Of a stretch of DNA of 64,000 nucleotides, positions 47,701 through 56,501 are shown in pieces (positions within the stretch are counted from its first letter, which is position 1; each line of letters begins with the position of its first letter). The notes beneath the pieces were generated by a model. It saw nothing but the letters and a program-made list of their open reading frames with translations, made no database searches and had not been told where the DNA came from. The stretch comes from CAZRIT01 sp964600225 (GTDB lineage Bacteria > Bacillota > Clostridia > Christensenellales > CAG-138). Made by a program: the position numbers and the translations under genes. Location of the stretch: contig CAZRIT010000006.1 of the NCBI GenBank assembly GCA_964600225.1, forward strand, positions 1 through 64,000, given 5' to 3'.

Positions 47701-48054
47701 AGCGACGTAAGCGTGCTGCTGGCCAGCGACAAGCGCATGGAGGGCGGCTCGGAGATATTGAAGGGCGTGCGCCGCGCGCCCGACGGCGCGTACGTCGGCA
47801 GCCTCTGTACCCGCGGGGAGATGCGGCAATTGATCGAACAAGCCGTGGCCGTATCGGAGCAGACGCTCGATCGGATGCTGTCGGGCGAGATTGCGGTTTC
47901 GCCCGCCGAAAACGCCTGTAAATATTGCGATTATCGCAGCGTCTGCCGCTTCGACCCGACGGTGCGCGGCAACCGCACGCGCAGCTATCCCAACCTCAAA
48001 CAGCAGGAGTTTTTCGCTTTGATCGGGGGTGACGCGCATGCAGCAGACGACTGA
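44752..48054 (+). CDS. addB: ATP-dependent nuclease/helicase subunit AddB
   Basis: A 1100-residue partner of AddA in double-strand break end resection. The Walker A is AGRAGTGKSDAL near residue 13. The C-terminal nuclease domain holds the iron-sulfur cysteines: FNQCPFKHF, and CKYCDYRSVC at 1056-1065. RIVDYKLGNRDF carries the nuclease Asp-Tyr-Lys motif. It recognises Chi-like sites in other Firmicutes. It overlaps thpR by 4 bases and addA by 17. Confidence 0.96.
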   Translation: MIARLKVLAGRAGTGKSDALFAALERDRQNGVRSVLIVPEQSTFEAERVLADRLGGLIGVQVLSFGRLCERVLSQHGHTRAFLSQQGYDMVIRRACMLHRAELTIFGQAAQKTGFAATLREIFSACKRASITPEDLANAIRKLPSDAMLTHKLCDIRLLYQETETYLSSRYLTEDDALHAACRLLPNSFLSDVPIYIDGIDRPSRRLFELIGALMETASDMTVTLRMDMDGANSGADDGDLFGPDWNVYRALSELAAKRGVRVEPVPMRAYTKKLPPSLRHLEQHLFAFSTARFVSDASAITVFGATDRRVEAEALAREILRKARAGVRFREMAVIVSDMDAYAGLIERAFQANGIAVFFDRKRPLTGHAAIDAVLSAMRAATGGYAAADVLRLAKTGYANVSEDDAEELELYLLRTGVRGSGLTKPFTRGEPSAAAERARCALVEPLERLREGLTAKSIRDKTLALYAYLNDIGLERQLGDRAEALLRAERIPLMEEHAQVWNLLTALMDQLVTILGDQELVRADYQRLLEEGLSGVGIGVIPDTADAVLLGDAQRTRSRSVKALFVVGANEGLLPRARTDDGIIDDAELTQLEATGLTAWGRSGAQSDMDRLDLYTALSKAKSSLYVSYALTADGAEQAPSTLVTRLLTLFPNCVRGTDLEQDDELPLNESAGLRLLTKLMRAYADGEADARLLSPLMHCLRQRPQYRVRVRRMEQAGQRRDDAAGLGKALSHALYGDRLRMSASRLEQFNQCPFKHFVRYGLQAADKREFTERAIDLGTFYHDALNAFLRHILDTGADIGGMTEAEADAAIDLVLPAVIASHNGGIFLHAPRLGATLFLIVNAVKSAARAILRQMQAGAFTPLGAEVRFGEGQAFPPITLTLADGATAYLSGVIDRVDAADTPDGRMMRIVDYKLGNRDFDFSGILHGLTLQLPLYLAAAMQGGDAAGMYYMPLRMEHVPEGEDVLAAAKEAFRLRGLTLSDVSVLLASDKRMEGGSEILKGVRRAPDGAYVGSLCTRGEMRQLIEQAVAVSEQTLDRMLSGEIAVSPAENACKYCDYRSVCRFDPTVRGNRTRSYPNLKQQEFFALIGGDAHAADD

Positions 48055-51000
48055 GCAGCTTGCGGCCATCCGCGAAAGCGGCAACCTGATCGTCTCCGCG
48101 GCGGCGGGCGCGGGCAAAACCATGGTACTCACCGAGCGCGTGGCCATGCGTATCACCGAGGGCACGGAGGTGCCCAACATCCTTGTTTTAACGTTCACGC
48201 GCGCGGCGGCGGCGGAGATGAAGGCCCGCATCCGCAAGCGCCTGACGGAATTGGCCAACGAAGCAACCGATCCCAAGCGCCGCGCCTACCTGAAAAACCA
48301 AGTGCGGCTGGTGGACGGCGCGTACATTTCCACCGTGCACGCTTTCTGCGCGCGCGTGCTCAAAAGGCACTATCATGTGGCGGGGCTGTCGTCCGATGCG
48401 CGCATTGCGGACGAAACGGAGACGGCGGTAATCATCGAACAGGTCAAGGATGCGCTGTTGACGCAGCTTTCCGTGGAGGAAAACGCCGATTGGCTGCGGC
48501 TCTTGGCTGCGTTTGGCGGCGAGGACGCCGCGTGGCGCGCGCTGATGTCGCTCAATGCCTTTCTGCTTTCCCAGCCCGATCCGAACGGCTGGCTTGCCGA
48601 GGCGCTGGGCCGCTACGACGGCGAGCAGGCGCTGCAAAAACAGCTTGCCGCCGTGACGGATGCATGCAAACAGGAGCTTTCCGTTGTCATCGACGGGCTG
48701 ACGGCGGCGCGGGATGCGCTGCCGCCCGATTGGGGCGCGGTCATCGGCGTGCTCGACGACGATTTGATGCGCTACCGCGCTATGCTGCTCAGCGACGGCT
48801 ACGATGCTTACCGCAGCGGCGTGTACGACATGGCGCACCAGACGCTGCGCTTCCCGCGCGGCACGGCGGAGGCCGAAAAGCGCCCCGCACGCGAGCCGCG
48901 GGAGCTTGGCAAGGCCATGCTGAAGGCGCAAAAGGAACGGCTCAGGCACACCGCCGCGGAGGAACTGGCCGCCATGCGGTCCGTGGCGCCCGTGCTGGCG
49001 GCGCTGGCCGCCGTGTGGCGCATGTACGATCACGACTACACCGAAAAGAAGCGCGCCAAAAGCCTCATGGACTATGGCGATTTGGAGCATTTGACGCTCA
49101 AGGCGCTGGCCAACCCCGCCGTGGCAGCGGAGTACCGCGCACGGTTTTCCATGATCTGCGTGGATGAGTATCAGGACAGCAACCGCGTGCAGGAGGCCAT
49201 CCTCAACGCCATCCGCCGCGACGACAACGTGTTTTTGGTGGGCGACGTCAAGCAGTCCATCTATCGGTTCCGCCTGGCCGAGCCGACGCTGTTTTTGGAA
49301 AAGCTCGGCGCGTTTACGGGGGAACGGGGCAGGCGCATCGACCTCAACCAAAACTTCCGCAGCGCGCGCGGCGTGCTGGACGCCGTCAACGATACGTTTG
49401 CGGCCATCATGACCGAGCGCGCGGGCGAGATGGATTACGATGAACGCGCGCGGCTGACTGTCGGCAACATCGGGCTTTCGGGCGGGGCGGAGCTGCACAT
49501 CATCGAGCGCACGGTGGCTTCGGATGACGGCGCTGCGGAACCCGTTGCCGACGCCGAGGCGGAAGCGCGGCTGATTGCCGCGCGCATCCAGGCCTGCATG
49601 CAGCACGAAACCATACTCGATGCGGGCGTGGCGCGGCGGCCAAGCTACGGCGATTTTGCGGTGCTGATGCGTTCCGCCACCCATGCGCGCACCGTTGCGC
49701 ACACGCTTGCACGCTGTGGCGTGCCCTGCTATGTGCAGCGTAACGGCGGGTACTTCGATTCCATCGAGGTGCAGATGCTGCTCAACTTCCTGCGCGTCAT
49801 CGATAACCGCAGGCAGGATGTGCCGCTGCTTTCGGTCATGCGCGCGTCCATAGGCGATTTTTCGAGCGCGGAGCTGGTCGATATCCGCACCCGCCGCCGT
49901 GACGGCGCGTTTTACGAGGCGCTGACGGCCGCGGCAAACGACGACGATGCATTGGGGCGGAAGGCGCGGGCATTTTTGGATTTGCTGGAGCGCTACCGCG
50001 CGGAGAGCCGCCTGATCCCGGTGGAGCAGTTGATCGGCATGCTGCTGGACGAAACGGGCTTTTACGAGGAGATGGGCGCAAGCGTCAACGGCGCTTCCCG
50101 TCAGGCCAATCTGGACGCGCTGCTGGCCAAGGCGCACGCGTTCGAGGCGGGCGGCGGGCGCGGGATATGGAGCTTTGTACGGCACATGGATCTGGCCGGG
50201 AACAACGCCTCCTTTGGCGCGGCGGAGACTGCGGGCGCGGATGTGGTAAGGCTTCTGACCATCCACAAGTCCAAGGGGCTGGAATACCCCATCGTGTTCG
50301 TCTGCCAACTGGGCGCCAGGTTCAACCTTGCCGCCGACAGCCCGTGGCTGATGCTGCACGGGGAGCTGGGGCTGGGCGCGCGCCGTCTGGAAAACCAAAC
50401 CATGCTGGATACCGCCATGCGCAAAACCATCGTCGCAAGGCTGCGCAGCGAGCAGCTCAGCGAGGAGATGCGCGTGCTGTATGTTGCCATGACGCGCGCC
50501 AAGCAGCGGCTGATACTCATTGGTTGCATGAACAACGCCGCCGAACGGCTGGCGGATGCGCCGACCGAGCCGTCGCCGCTGACGGTTTTGAGCCAATCCA
50601 GCCCGCTTGCGTGGCTGTTGATGAATGCGCATCGGGCGTTGCCCGTTACCGTGCATGAAAAGAGCGCCCTTGCGGCCGGCCTGCCCGAGGAGCACGCGCG
50701 CACGCTGCCGCCGCCCGACCCTGCCGCAGTGGAGGCGCTGGAGGCGCGCTTCCGCCTAAGCTACGATTTCGGCGCGGCCACGGTGTTGCCCGCCAAGGTG
50801 GCCGTCAGCCGCATCGGCGAGGCGGCAAAGCGGCTGCCCGTGTTTGAAACGCCCGCGTTTGCCATGCGCGATCAGGCGCCGTCGGGCGCGTTCATCGGCA
50901 CGGCCGTGCACGCGGCGCTGCAATATCTGCCGTCGGATGGGAGCTTGCGCGCGGAGGATATCCCCGCATGGCTCGACGGCCTTGCCAAACGGGGCGTCAT

Positions 51001-51406
51001 CAGCCCCGAGCAGGCGGCTGCGGCGGATCGGAGCATCATCGGCTGGTTTTTGGAAAGCGATCTGTGGCGGCGCATCTGCCAAAGCCCACGCGTGGAGCGC
51101 GAGCTGTCGTTTTCCGTCGCGGTGGACGCAGCAAAGCTGTTTGAAACGGAGGCACAGGAGCGCATCCTGCTGCAGGGCGTGATCGATTGCTGCTTTATGG
51201 AAAACGGCAAATGGGTCATTGTGGACTACAAGACCGACCGCGTGCCCGAAAACGCGCGCGTGGAGCCGTATGCCATGCGGCACGCTGCGCAGGTACGGTG
51301 GTATGCCGAGGCATTGGAAAAGCTGACCGCAACAGCGGTCAGCTCGGCGTACGTTGTGATGCTGCGCGCAAAGGCGAGCGTGGATGTTAAAAATACAGGT
51401 GGGTGA
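48038..51406 (+). CDS. addA: ATP-dependent helicase/nuclease subunit AddA
   Basis: A 1122-residue UvrD/Rep-type helicase with a C-terminal RecB-like nuclease. Walker A is SAAAGAGKTMVL near residue 25. The helicase motifs include CVDEYQDSN, LVGDVKQSIYRFR, TIHKSKGLEYPIV and VAMTRAKQRL, and the nuclease motifs are GTAVHAALQ and VIVDYKTDRV. The ATG at 48038 is set by GGGGGTG. Its last 20 bases overlap the convergent uppP 3' end. Confidence 0.96.
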   Translation: MQQTTEQLAAIRESGNLIVSAAAGAGKTMVLTERVAMRITEGTEVPNILVLTFTRAAAAEMKARIRKRLTELANEATDPKRRAYLKNQVRLVDGAYISTVHAFCARVLKRHYHVAGLSSDARIADETETAVIIEQVKDALLTQLSVEENADWLRLLAAFGGEDAAWRALMSLNAFLLSQPDPNGWLAEALGRYDGEQALQKQLAAVTDACKQELSVVIDGLTAARDALPPDWGAVIGVLDDDLMRYRAMLLSDGYDAYRSGVYDMAHQTLRFPRGTAEAEKRPAREPRELGKAMLKAQKERLRHTAAEELAAMRSVAPVLAALAAVWRMYDHDYTEKKRAKSLMDYGDLEHLTLKALANPAVAAEYRARFSMICVDEYQDSNRVQEAILNAIRRDDNVFLVGDVKQSIYRFRLAEPTLFLEKLGAFTGERGRRIDLNQNFRSARGVLDAVNDTFAAIMTERAGEMDYDERARLTVGNIGLSGGAELHIIERTVASDDGAAEPVADAEAEARLIAARIQACMQHETILDAGVARRPSYGDFAVLMRSATHARTVAHTLARCGVPCYVQRNGGYFDSIEVQMLLNFLRVIDNRRQDVPLLSVMRASIGDFSSAELVDIRTRRRDGAFYEALTAAANDDDALGRKARAFLDLLERYRAESRLIPVEQLIGMLLDETGFYEEMGASVNGASRQANLDALLAKAHAFEAGGGRGIWSFVRHMDLAGNNASFGAAETAGADVVRLLTIHKSKGLEYPIVFVCQLGARFNLAADSPWLMLHGELGLGARRLENQTMLDTAMRKTIVARLRSEQLSEEMRVLYVAMTRAKQRLILIGCMNNAAERLADAPTEPSPLTVLSQSSPLAWLLMNAHRALPVTVHEKSALAAGLPEEHARTLPPPDPAAVEALEARFRLSYDFGAATVLPAKVAVSRIGEAAKRLPVFETPAFAMRDQAPSGAFIGTAVHAALQYLPSDGSLRAEDIPAWLDGLAKRGVISPEQAAAADRSIIGWFLESDLWRRICQSPRVERELSFSVAVDAAKLFETEAQERILLQGVIDCCFMENGKWVIVDYKTDRVPENARVEPYAMRHAAQVRWYAEALEKLTATAVSSAYVVMLRAKASVDVKNTGG

Positions 51407-52196
51407 TAAACTGATCAACCAGCACCAGCAGCCCCAGCACGCCCGTATAGACGGCAAAGCCCCAGAGCTTCTTTTTCTTGATGGCGCGTAGCATCAGGTT
51501 GATGGCAAAGTAGCCCACCATGCCCGCCACCAGCATGCCCGCCAGCACGCACGTCCAGTGGATGCCGCCGACGCCCTCCGTAATGGCGTCGGGAATCTCC
51601 AGCACCGCGCCGCCCAGGATGGCGGGGATGGACATCAGGAACGAAAAATCCGCGGCGGCCTTGCGCGTCAGCCCCGTAAACAGCGCGCCCGAGATGGTGC
51701 TGCCCGAGCGCGAGACGCCCGGCAGTACGCCCACGGCCTGCATGCCGCCGATGGCCAGCGCATCTGTCCATTGCATCGTGGAAAGCTTTTTCTGCTTTGC
51801 GCGCGGGCGGCGAACCAGGTCGCTGACCGTCAGCAGTACGGAAGTCAATAAAAAGCAATAGCCCAGGTACTGTCCCTGTTCGGCCGCGGCATAAAAGCGA
51901 TCGAACGGGGATACCTTTTTAAAAAGCATTGCGATGATGACCGTGGGGACGGTTGCGATGATGAGATAGAGCACCACCTGGTTAAGCGGGCGGCGAATCA
52001 GCTTCCAGACCAAATTCCAGTATACGATCAGCACCGCAACCAGCGTGGCCAGATGCAGCATCACGGAAAAGAACATGGCGCCCTCGGTGATGCCGAACAT
52101 CCTCGACAACAGCAACAGGTGTCCGCTGCTGCTGACGGGCAAAAACTCACACAACCCCTGTACCAGCCCCAATAACATGGCTACCCAAATCGTCAT
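51387..52196 (-). CDS. uppP: Undecaprenyl-diphosphatase (BacA/UppP)
   Basis: A 269-residue polytopic enzyme that dephosphorylates undecaprenyl-PP to recycle the cell-wall lipid carrier and confers bacitracin tolerance. The catalytic blocks are GLCEFLPVSSSGHLLL near residue 11 and GVLPGVSRSGSTISG near 155. The ATG at 52196 has GTGAGGAA upstream. Its 3' end overlaps that of addA (tail to tail, 20 bases), so no separate terminator exists between them. Confidence 0.96.
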   Translation of the reverse strand: MTIWVAMLLGLVQGLCEFLPVSSSGHLLLLSRMFGITEGAMFFSVMLHLATLVAVLIVYWNLVWKLIRRPLNQVVLYLIIATVPTVIIAMLFKKVSPFDRFYAAAEQGQYLGYCFLLTSVLLTVSDLVRRPRAKQKKLSTMQWTDALAIGGMQAVGVLPGVSRSGSTISGALFTGLTRKAAADFSFLMSIPAILGGAVLEIPDAITEGVGGIHWTCVLAGMLVAGMVGYFAINLMLRAIKKKKLWGFAVYTGVLGLLVLVDQFITHLYF

Positions 52197-52229
52197 TTTC
52201 GGTTCCTCACAGCTTGTAACATATCTTTT

Positions 52230-52258
52230 ATCATACACCGTGGCCCGTCCGAATACAA
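52230..52258 (-). promoter_or_regulatory. uppP promoter
   Basis: Minus strand TTGTAT, 17 bases, TATGAT with a TG extended -10. Confidence 0.7.
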
Positions 52259-52306
52259 TGAAAATGAGGGAAAGAATCTTACAGCTCGGAAGGGAAGGCG
52301 GAAGCT

Positions 52307-53479
52307 ATGATCGAAATGGAGTTTATCCCGTTGAAAACGCCCGATGGTTTGACGGCGGGCCATGCAAGGGTGCGCGACGGCATCGTTACGCTTTCGATGC
52401 GGCGGCCGATGAACAGCGGCGCGCTGGTGTTTACCGACAGCGGCGTGGGCAGCGGCGGCACGGACAAACCCCTGCACGTCGGCGGGCACATCAGGGCCGT
52501 GGCGCTGCATGCGGGCGGCAAGCTGCTGTGCGGGGGCTTTGCGCGCGGCAGCGGCATGTCGGAGCAACAGCTGCATGCAGGGGTGGCGGCGTTTGCCGAA
52601 CAGGCCGTGCCAAAGCCCGCCGCGCAGCCGACGCCCGTGCGGCAGGCAGCGGCGGAACAGCCCGCGCGCGCGCAGGCGGAGCCGTCGGCAAAGCGGGAGC
52701 ATGCGCCCGTTCCGCCGCCCGTGGAAGAGATGACGGATATGGACGCGGTGTCGGACGAGCTGCCGCGCGGCGAACGCGTGATACTGCACGCGCTGGATCG
52801 GCTGCGTGCCGATGAGGAATTCAGCCGCGCGCTGACCGAGGAGCAGGAGGAGGAGGACGTCAAGCCGTATGTGTTCCGCCGCAGCGCGCCGATGCAGCAG
52901 GAGGCGGCCGATGCGCCGACGGCGGAAGCGCCCGTACCGAAAGCGGCGCAGCCCGTTGCGGCCGAGTCGTCCGTCCAAGCGCAGCCCGCCGAGGCGTACG
53001 ACGCGGACGACGCGGCCCGCGCAGCGGGCTCGTTTGCGGCGTTGATGCGCCGTGCCGACAAGGTGTTCCAAAAAATTGCCGTCAGTACGCCCGCGGAGCC
53101 CGCGGTCGGGGAACGCAGCCGTTTGGAGGCCATCCCCACCATCGCCATGGAGGCCGAGCGCAGGCCGTACGGCAACGTGGAGCCGTTCCCGCCGATCGGG
53201 GAAAGCGGGTATGGCGCATATGAAAAGCCGCCGATGGCGGCGGCTGTGGAACGGCATCCCATTGAAAACCCGTTTCCGCACATATTCCCGTCGGCACGGT
53301 TTGTCAGCGAAAGCGACGCCGATGGCGAATGGCTGACGGGCGAATGGGAGCGCGGGGGCGAGCGCATGGTGATTACCGCGGTGCTTGGCGAGTATGCGCC
53401 GCAGCCGCCCGCGCACCTGGCGGGCTATACGCGCTACATCCGCGCCAAATCGGGCGGGTACTGGGTGCGGGTCAGGTAA
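52307..53479 (+). CDS. Unknown protein with Ala/Pro/Glu-rich central region
   Basis: A 390-residue protein of no recognised family. Residues 1-95 form a small beta-rich domain (MEFIPLKTPDGLTAGHARVR, with many Gly). Residues 95-290 are low-complexity, rich in Ala, Pro, Gln and Glu, and probably disordered. The last 70 residues form a compact domain with HPIENPFPHIFPSARF, GEWERGGERMVITAVLGEY and GYTRYIRAKSGGYW. No signal peptide or membrane segment is seen. The C-terminal ends of some Clostridial spore-coat and morphogenetic proteins have similar composition, which is weak evidence. GGAAGGCGGAAG precedes the ATG. Confidence 0.7.
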   Translation: MIEMEFIPLKTPDGLTAGHARVRDGIVTLSMRRPMNSGALVFTDSGVGSGGTDKPLHVGGHIRAVALHAGGKLLCGGFARGSGMSEQQLHAGVAAFAEQAVPKPAAQPTPVRQAAAEQPARAQAEPSAKREHAPVPPPVEEMTDMDAVSDELPRGERVILHALDRLRADEEFSRALTEEQEEEDVKPYVFRRSAPMQQEAADAPTAEAPVPKAAQPVAAESSVQAQPAEAYDADDAARAAGSFAALMRRADKVFQKIAVSTPAEPAVGERSRLEAIPTIAMEAERRPYGNVEPFPPIGESGYGAYEKPPMAAAVERHPIENPFPHIFPSARFVSESDADGEWLTGEWERGGERMVITAVLGEYAPQPPAHLAGYTRYIRAKSGGYWVRVR

Positions 53480-53532
53480 CGTCCGCACCCGTTGGAAAGG
53501 TCATACAATAGGGAACGTCATATCATCGGAGC

Positions 53533-56463
53533 TTACAGCTTTCCCTGCACGGTGACGGTGGCGAACGTGTGCAGGGAATGCTGCATTTTGTCGCGTTTGA
53601 GCAAGGGAATCAGCGCGCGGAACATCTGCTGGCGCGAGATGCCCGTCAGTTGCAACAGCATGGTTGCGGCCGATTCCTGCGTGGGGAACTCGTCAAACTT
53701 GACCGTGACGCGATCCTGCTGGAAGGTGAAGGTCAGGATGCGCGTAAAGGGCGTTTCGATAAAGTGCACGCATACGGTCAGCGTCCACGCATCGGCCGTT
53801 TCGGCGGCCTGCGCGCTGACCTCGACGCGGTAGGTCTCGCCAAGCTGCGTGACCGTGCCCGCCGTATAGCCTTCGCCGGCTGTCAGGCAGTGGGCGTTGT
53901 CGCCCTCCACAAACGTCATCATCAGGCCGCCCGCGGGCTCCGCCTGAAACGCAATGCGCGCGGTGCCGGGCGAATAGCTGTTTTCAACGTTGCTGAGCGT
54001 AAACGGGAACAGGCCCGATACGTTGCGCTCCATTGTATAGACGTGGCCGTTGAGGCGAGCGGCGGCTTCGGCAACGGACAGGCTGCCCTCGGACACGGGA
54101 CGGGAAAACGGCGCGCGGCCGCGCACGGTCAGGGCGTCCAGCGTGCCGTGCAGCGCAGAGAGCGCGGCGGGGTTTTCCGATAGCGGCCGATCGGACAGGT
54201 TCATGAACGCGCGGTCCACCGCGTCCAGCACGCCGCCCTCGGCAAACAAGCGGGCCGTGCCCGAAAACAGCACCACGAGCATATCCAGGTCGGGCAGCGC
54301 CAGCATGTACTGGCCGAACGCCCCGTTGAACAAAAACGCGCCCTTGTGCGCCGTCATCCAGATCTGGTGGCCGTAGCCAAAGGTGATTTCACCCTTGGGC
54401 GTGGCAATCTGCGGGCTGGTGGCGGCCTCAATCCATGCGCGGCTGACGAGCTGCTGCTGCTTGCCGTCCACCGTCCATGCGCCGCCATTGAGGTACAGTT
54501 GCCCGATCTTGGCCACGCTTTCGGGCGTCAACGACAGGCCCCAGCCGCCCTTTTCGGTGCCGTTGGGGCAGGTTTCCCAGTATGCGTCCGCAATGCCCAG
54601 CGGTTCAAACAGGCGCGGGGTCAGGTACTGCATCAGTGTTTCGCCCGTGCGGCGGCGTACGATGGCGGCGAGCATATAGGTGTTCATGGAGTTGTAGAAA
54701 AATTCCGTTCCCGCAGGGAAATGCACGCCGTTTTGGAAGAACTCCTTCTCCCAGTCCGCGCCCAGCGCGCTGCCGATTTCGTTAAACACTGCGCCCGTGC
54801 TCATGTTGAGCAGGTGCCGCACCGTCAAAGTATACGACGGGTGCGACGGGTTGTGCGGCATCTTATCAAAAAAAATATCGCACAGGCGCTCGTCGATATC
54901 CAGCTTTCCTTCGTCTGCCAGCATGCCGATGGCCGTGGCGGTGACGGACTTGCTCAGTGAATACAGTTGATGCGGCAAAGTCAGGCTGTACGGCGCCCAG
55001 CTTGCCTCGGCAATCACCTTGCCGTGGCGCAGCACCAGCATGGCCTGCGCGGCGGCGGCCTCGTCGCCGTCGATGGCGGCAAACAGCGCGTTGACGGCGG
55101 TGGAAGGCACGCCCTGCGACTCGGGCGTGGCGCGCGGCAGCGGATGCGGATCGGGCGGGGGCGCGGCAGCGGGCTTTTCGGCGCGGTGCGGGTAGGGATA
55201 GATGTTGGACATATCCTGCTTCAGATACCGCCAAAACAGATCCGCCGCGCGCTTTTCGGTGGTGGAATCCACCTGCTGCAGCTCCTTGCGGAACAGACCG
55301 CGCTTGCGTTTGAGCGCGGTTTTATCGCCCGTGGCAAGCGTCTGATAGCGCGCTTCCACACGGTCGATCACCGCTTCCCACGGGATGGTCAGCGATTCCG
55401 CCGCGGCGGCGCCGACGGCCGCGCGGTCGGTGCGGGATAAAAACGCATCGATGGTATCGGCCATGTCCTCCGCATCGTCGCCGCAGGTCAGGCCATTGAC
55501 GGCGGGCGCGATGAGGCGGGAGGCGGCCGTGCCCGCAAGCACAAGCGACGGCGTGTGCTGCGCGGCGGCCTCACGGATGACCAGCCCCGCGCTGAGCGCC
55601 TGCAGCGGAAACAGGCAAAGATCGGCTGCGGCGTACAGGCCGTTGAGCAGCGCGCTGTCGGGCACATGCCCCACAAACCGCACCACGCCGTCGAGCGAAC
55701 GTTCGCGGATGTGTTCCCTTACGGCGGCATCCTCGCCGCCCGTGCCTACAAACAACAGCTGGAAGGCCGTGCCGCGGCGCTGCAGCATGGCGGCCGCGTC
55801 CAGGATGCGCGGCAGGTTTTTCATCTGGCTGGCGTTGCCCACGCAAATCAGCAGTGGGGCGTTGGGCAGGATGTGGAAGTGCGCCTTGGCGCGGTCCACC
55901 TCCGTCTGGTTGGCGACCGTGGCCGAAACGCCGTTTTCAAACACCTCGATATTGCCCGAAAAGCCCAGCGAAAACAAAAGGTCGCGCAGCGAATCGCTCA
56001 CGGTCCAGATTTCGTCGCAGCGGTTGAAATAATCCATGATGAAGTGCGTGGTCAGACGATCCTGCTTTTCGTCGCCCGTGGGCAGCAGGTATTTGCGGTA
56101 GAACTGCGGGTGGAACGTGCCCACCAGCGGCACGCGCAGCTTATCCGAAAGCCGCGCGGCCTCCATGCCCGCAGCGCCCGGGGAGTGCGTATGGATGATA
56201 TCGGGCTTGAGCCCGTCCATGCGCGCAAGGTAGTGCATATCCAGCGCCGCCGCGCTCGATTGCGAGCCGCCGGGGAGCTGCAGGCAGGTAAAATCCACAA
56301 TTTCAAAGGGGTACTTGCCGCGAAAGCCGTCGTTGACCTGCGGGGTGACGACATAGCTTTCATGCCCGCGCAAAGCAAGCGCGCTGGCGTACTCGAACGA
56401 GACGCGCCCCACGCCGTCGGAAACGGGCAGGAACGAATCGGTACACTGTACAATCCGCAGCAT
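53533..56463 (-). CDS. Fusion of GT4 glycosyltransferase and serine hydrolase (beta-lactamase family)
   Basis: One 976-residue frame. Residues 1-395 are a GT-B glycosyltransferase of family 4: DGVGRVSFEYASALALRGH, HTHSPGAAGMEAARL, TFHPQFYRKY, ICVGNASQMKN and the C-terminal donor-site region SAGLVIREAAAQ. After a Pro/Ala linker (about 430-445), residues 450-760 are a class C beta-lactamase/esterase-like domain with SxxK (Ser502-Lys505), YNS at 590-592 and HKGAFLFNGAFGQ near 706. Residues 780-976 form an unassigned beta-rich C-terminal part. No signal peptide or membrane helix is visible, although such hydrolases are usually secreted. GGGAGGAG precedes the ATG. It follows a WecE-like gene, suggesting envelope glycan work. 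Confidence 0.85.
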   Translation of the reverse strand: MLRIVQCTDSFLPVSDGVGRVSFEYASALALRGHESYVVTPQVNDGFRGKYPFEIVDFTCLQLPGGSQSSAAALDMHYLARMDGLKPDIIHTHSPGAAGMEAARLSDKLRVPLVGTFHPQFYRKYLLPTGDEKQDRLTTHFIMDYFNRCDEIWTVSDSLRDLLFSLGFSGNIEVFENGVSATVANQTEVDRAKAHFHILPNAPLLICVGNASQMKNLPRILDAAAMLQRRGTAFQLLFVGTGGEDAAVREHIRERSLDGVVRFVGHVPDSALLNGLYAAADLCLFPLQALSAGLVIREAAAQHTPSLVLAGTAASRLIAPAVNGLTCGDDAEDMADTIDAFLSRTDRAAVGAAAAESLTIPWEAVIDRVEARYQTLATGDKTALKRKRGLFRKELQQVDSTTEKRAADLFWRYLKQDMSNIYPYPHRAEKPAAAPPPDPHPLPRATPESQGVPSTAVNALFAAIDGDEAAAAQAMLVLRHGKVIAEASWAPYSLTLPHQLYSLSKSVTATAIGMLADEGKLDIDERLCDIFFDKMPHNPSHPSYTLTVRHLLNMSTGAVFNEIGSALGADWEKEFFQNGVHFPAGTEFFYNSMNTYMLAAIVRRRTGETLMQYLTPRLFEPLGIADAYWETCPNGTEKGGWGLSLTPESVAKIGQLYLNGGAWTVDGKQQQLVSRAWIEAATSPQIATPKGEITFGYGHQIWMTAHKGAFLFNGAFGQYMLALPDLDMLVVLFSGTARLFAEGGVLDAVDRAFMNLSDRPLSENPAALSALHGTLDALTVRGRAPFSRPVSEGSLSVAEAAARLNGHVYTMERNVSGLFPFTLSNVENSYSPGTARIAFQAEPAGGLMMTFVEGDNAHCLTAGEGYTAGTVTQLGETYRVEVSAQAAETADAWTLTVCVHFIETPFTRILTFTFQQDRVTVKFDEFPTQESAATMLLQLTGISRQQMFRALIPLLKRDKMQHSLHTFATVTVQGKL

Positions 56464-56501
56464 TTCGTCACACTCCTCCCGTTTGCATACGATGCGTTTT
56501 C

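Noticed and set aside
48188..50695. 835-codon minus-strand frame opposite addA
   Set aside because: Antisense shadow; addA is unambiguous.
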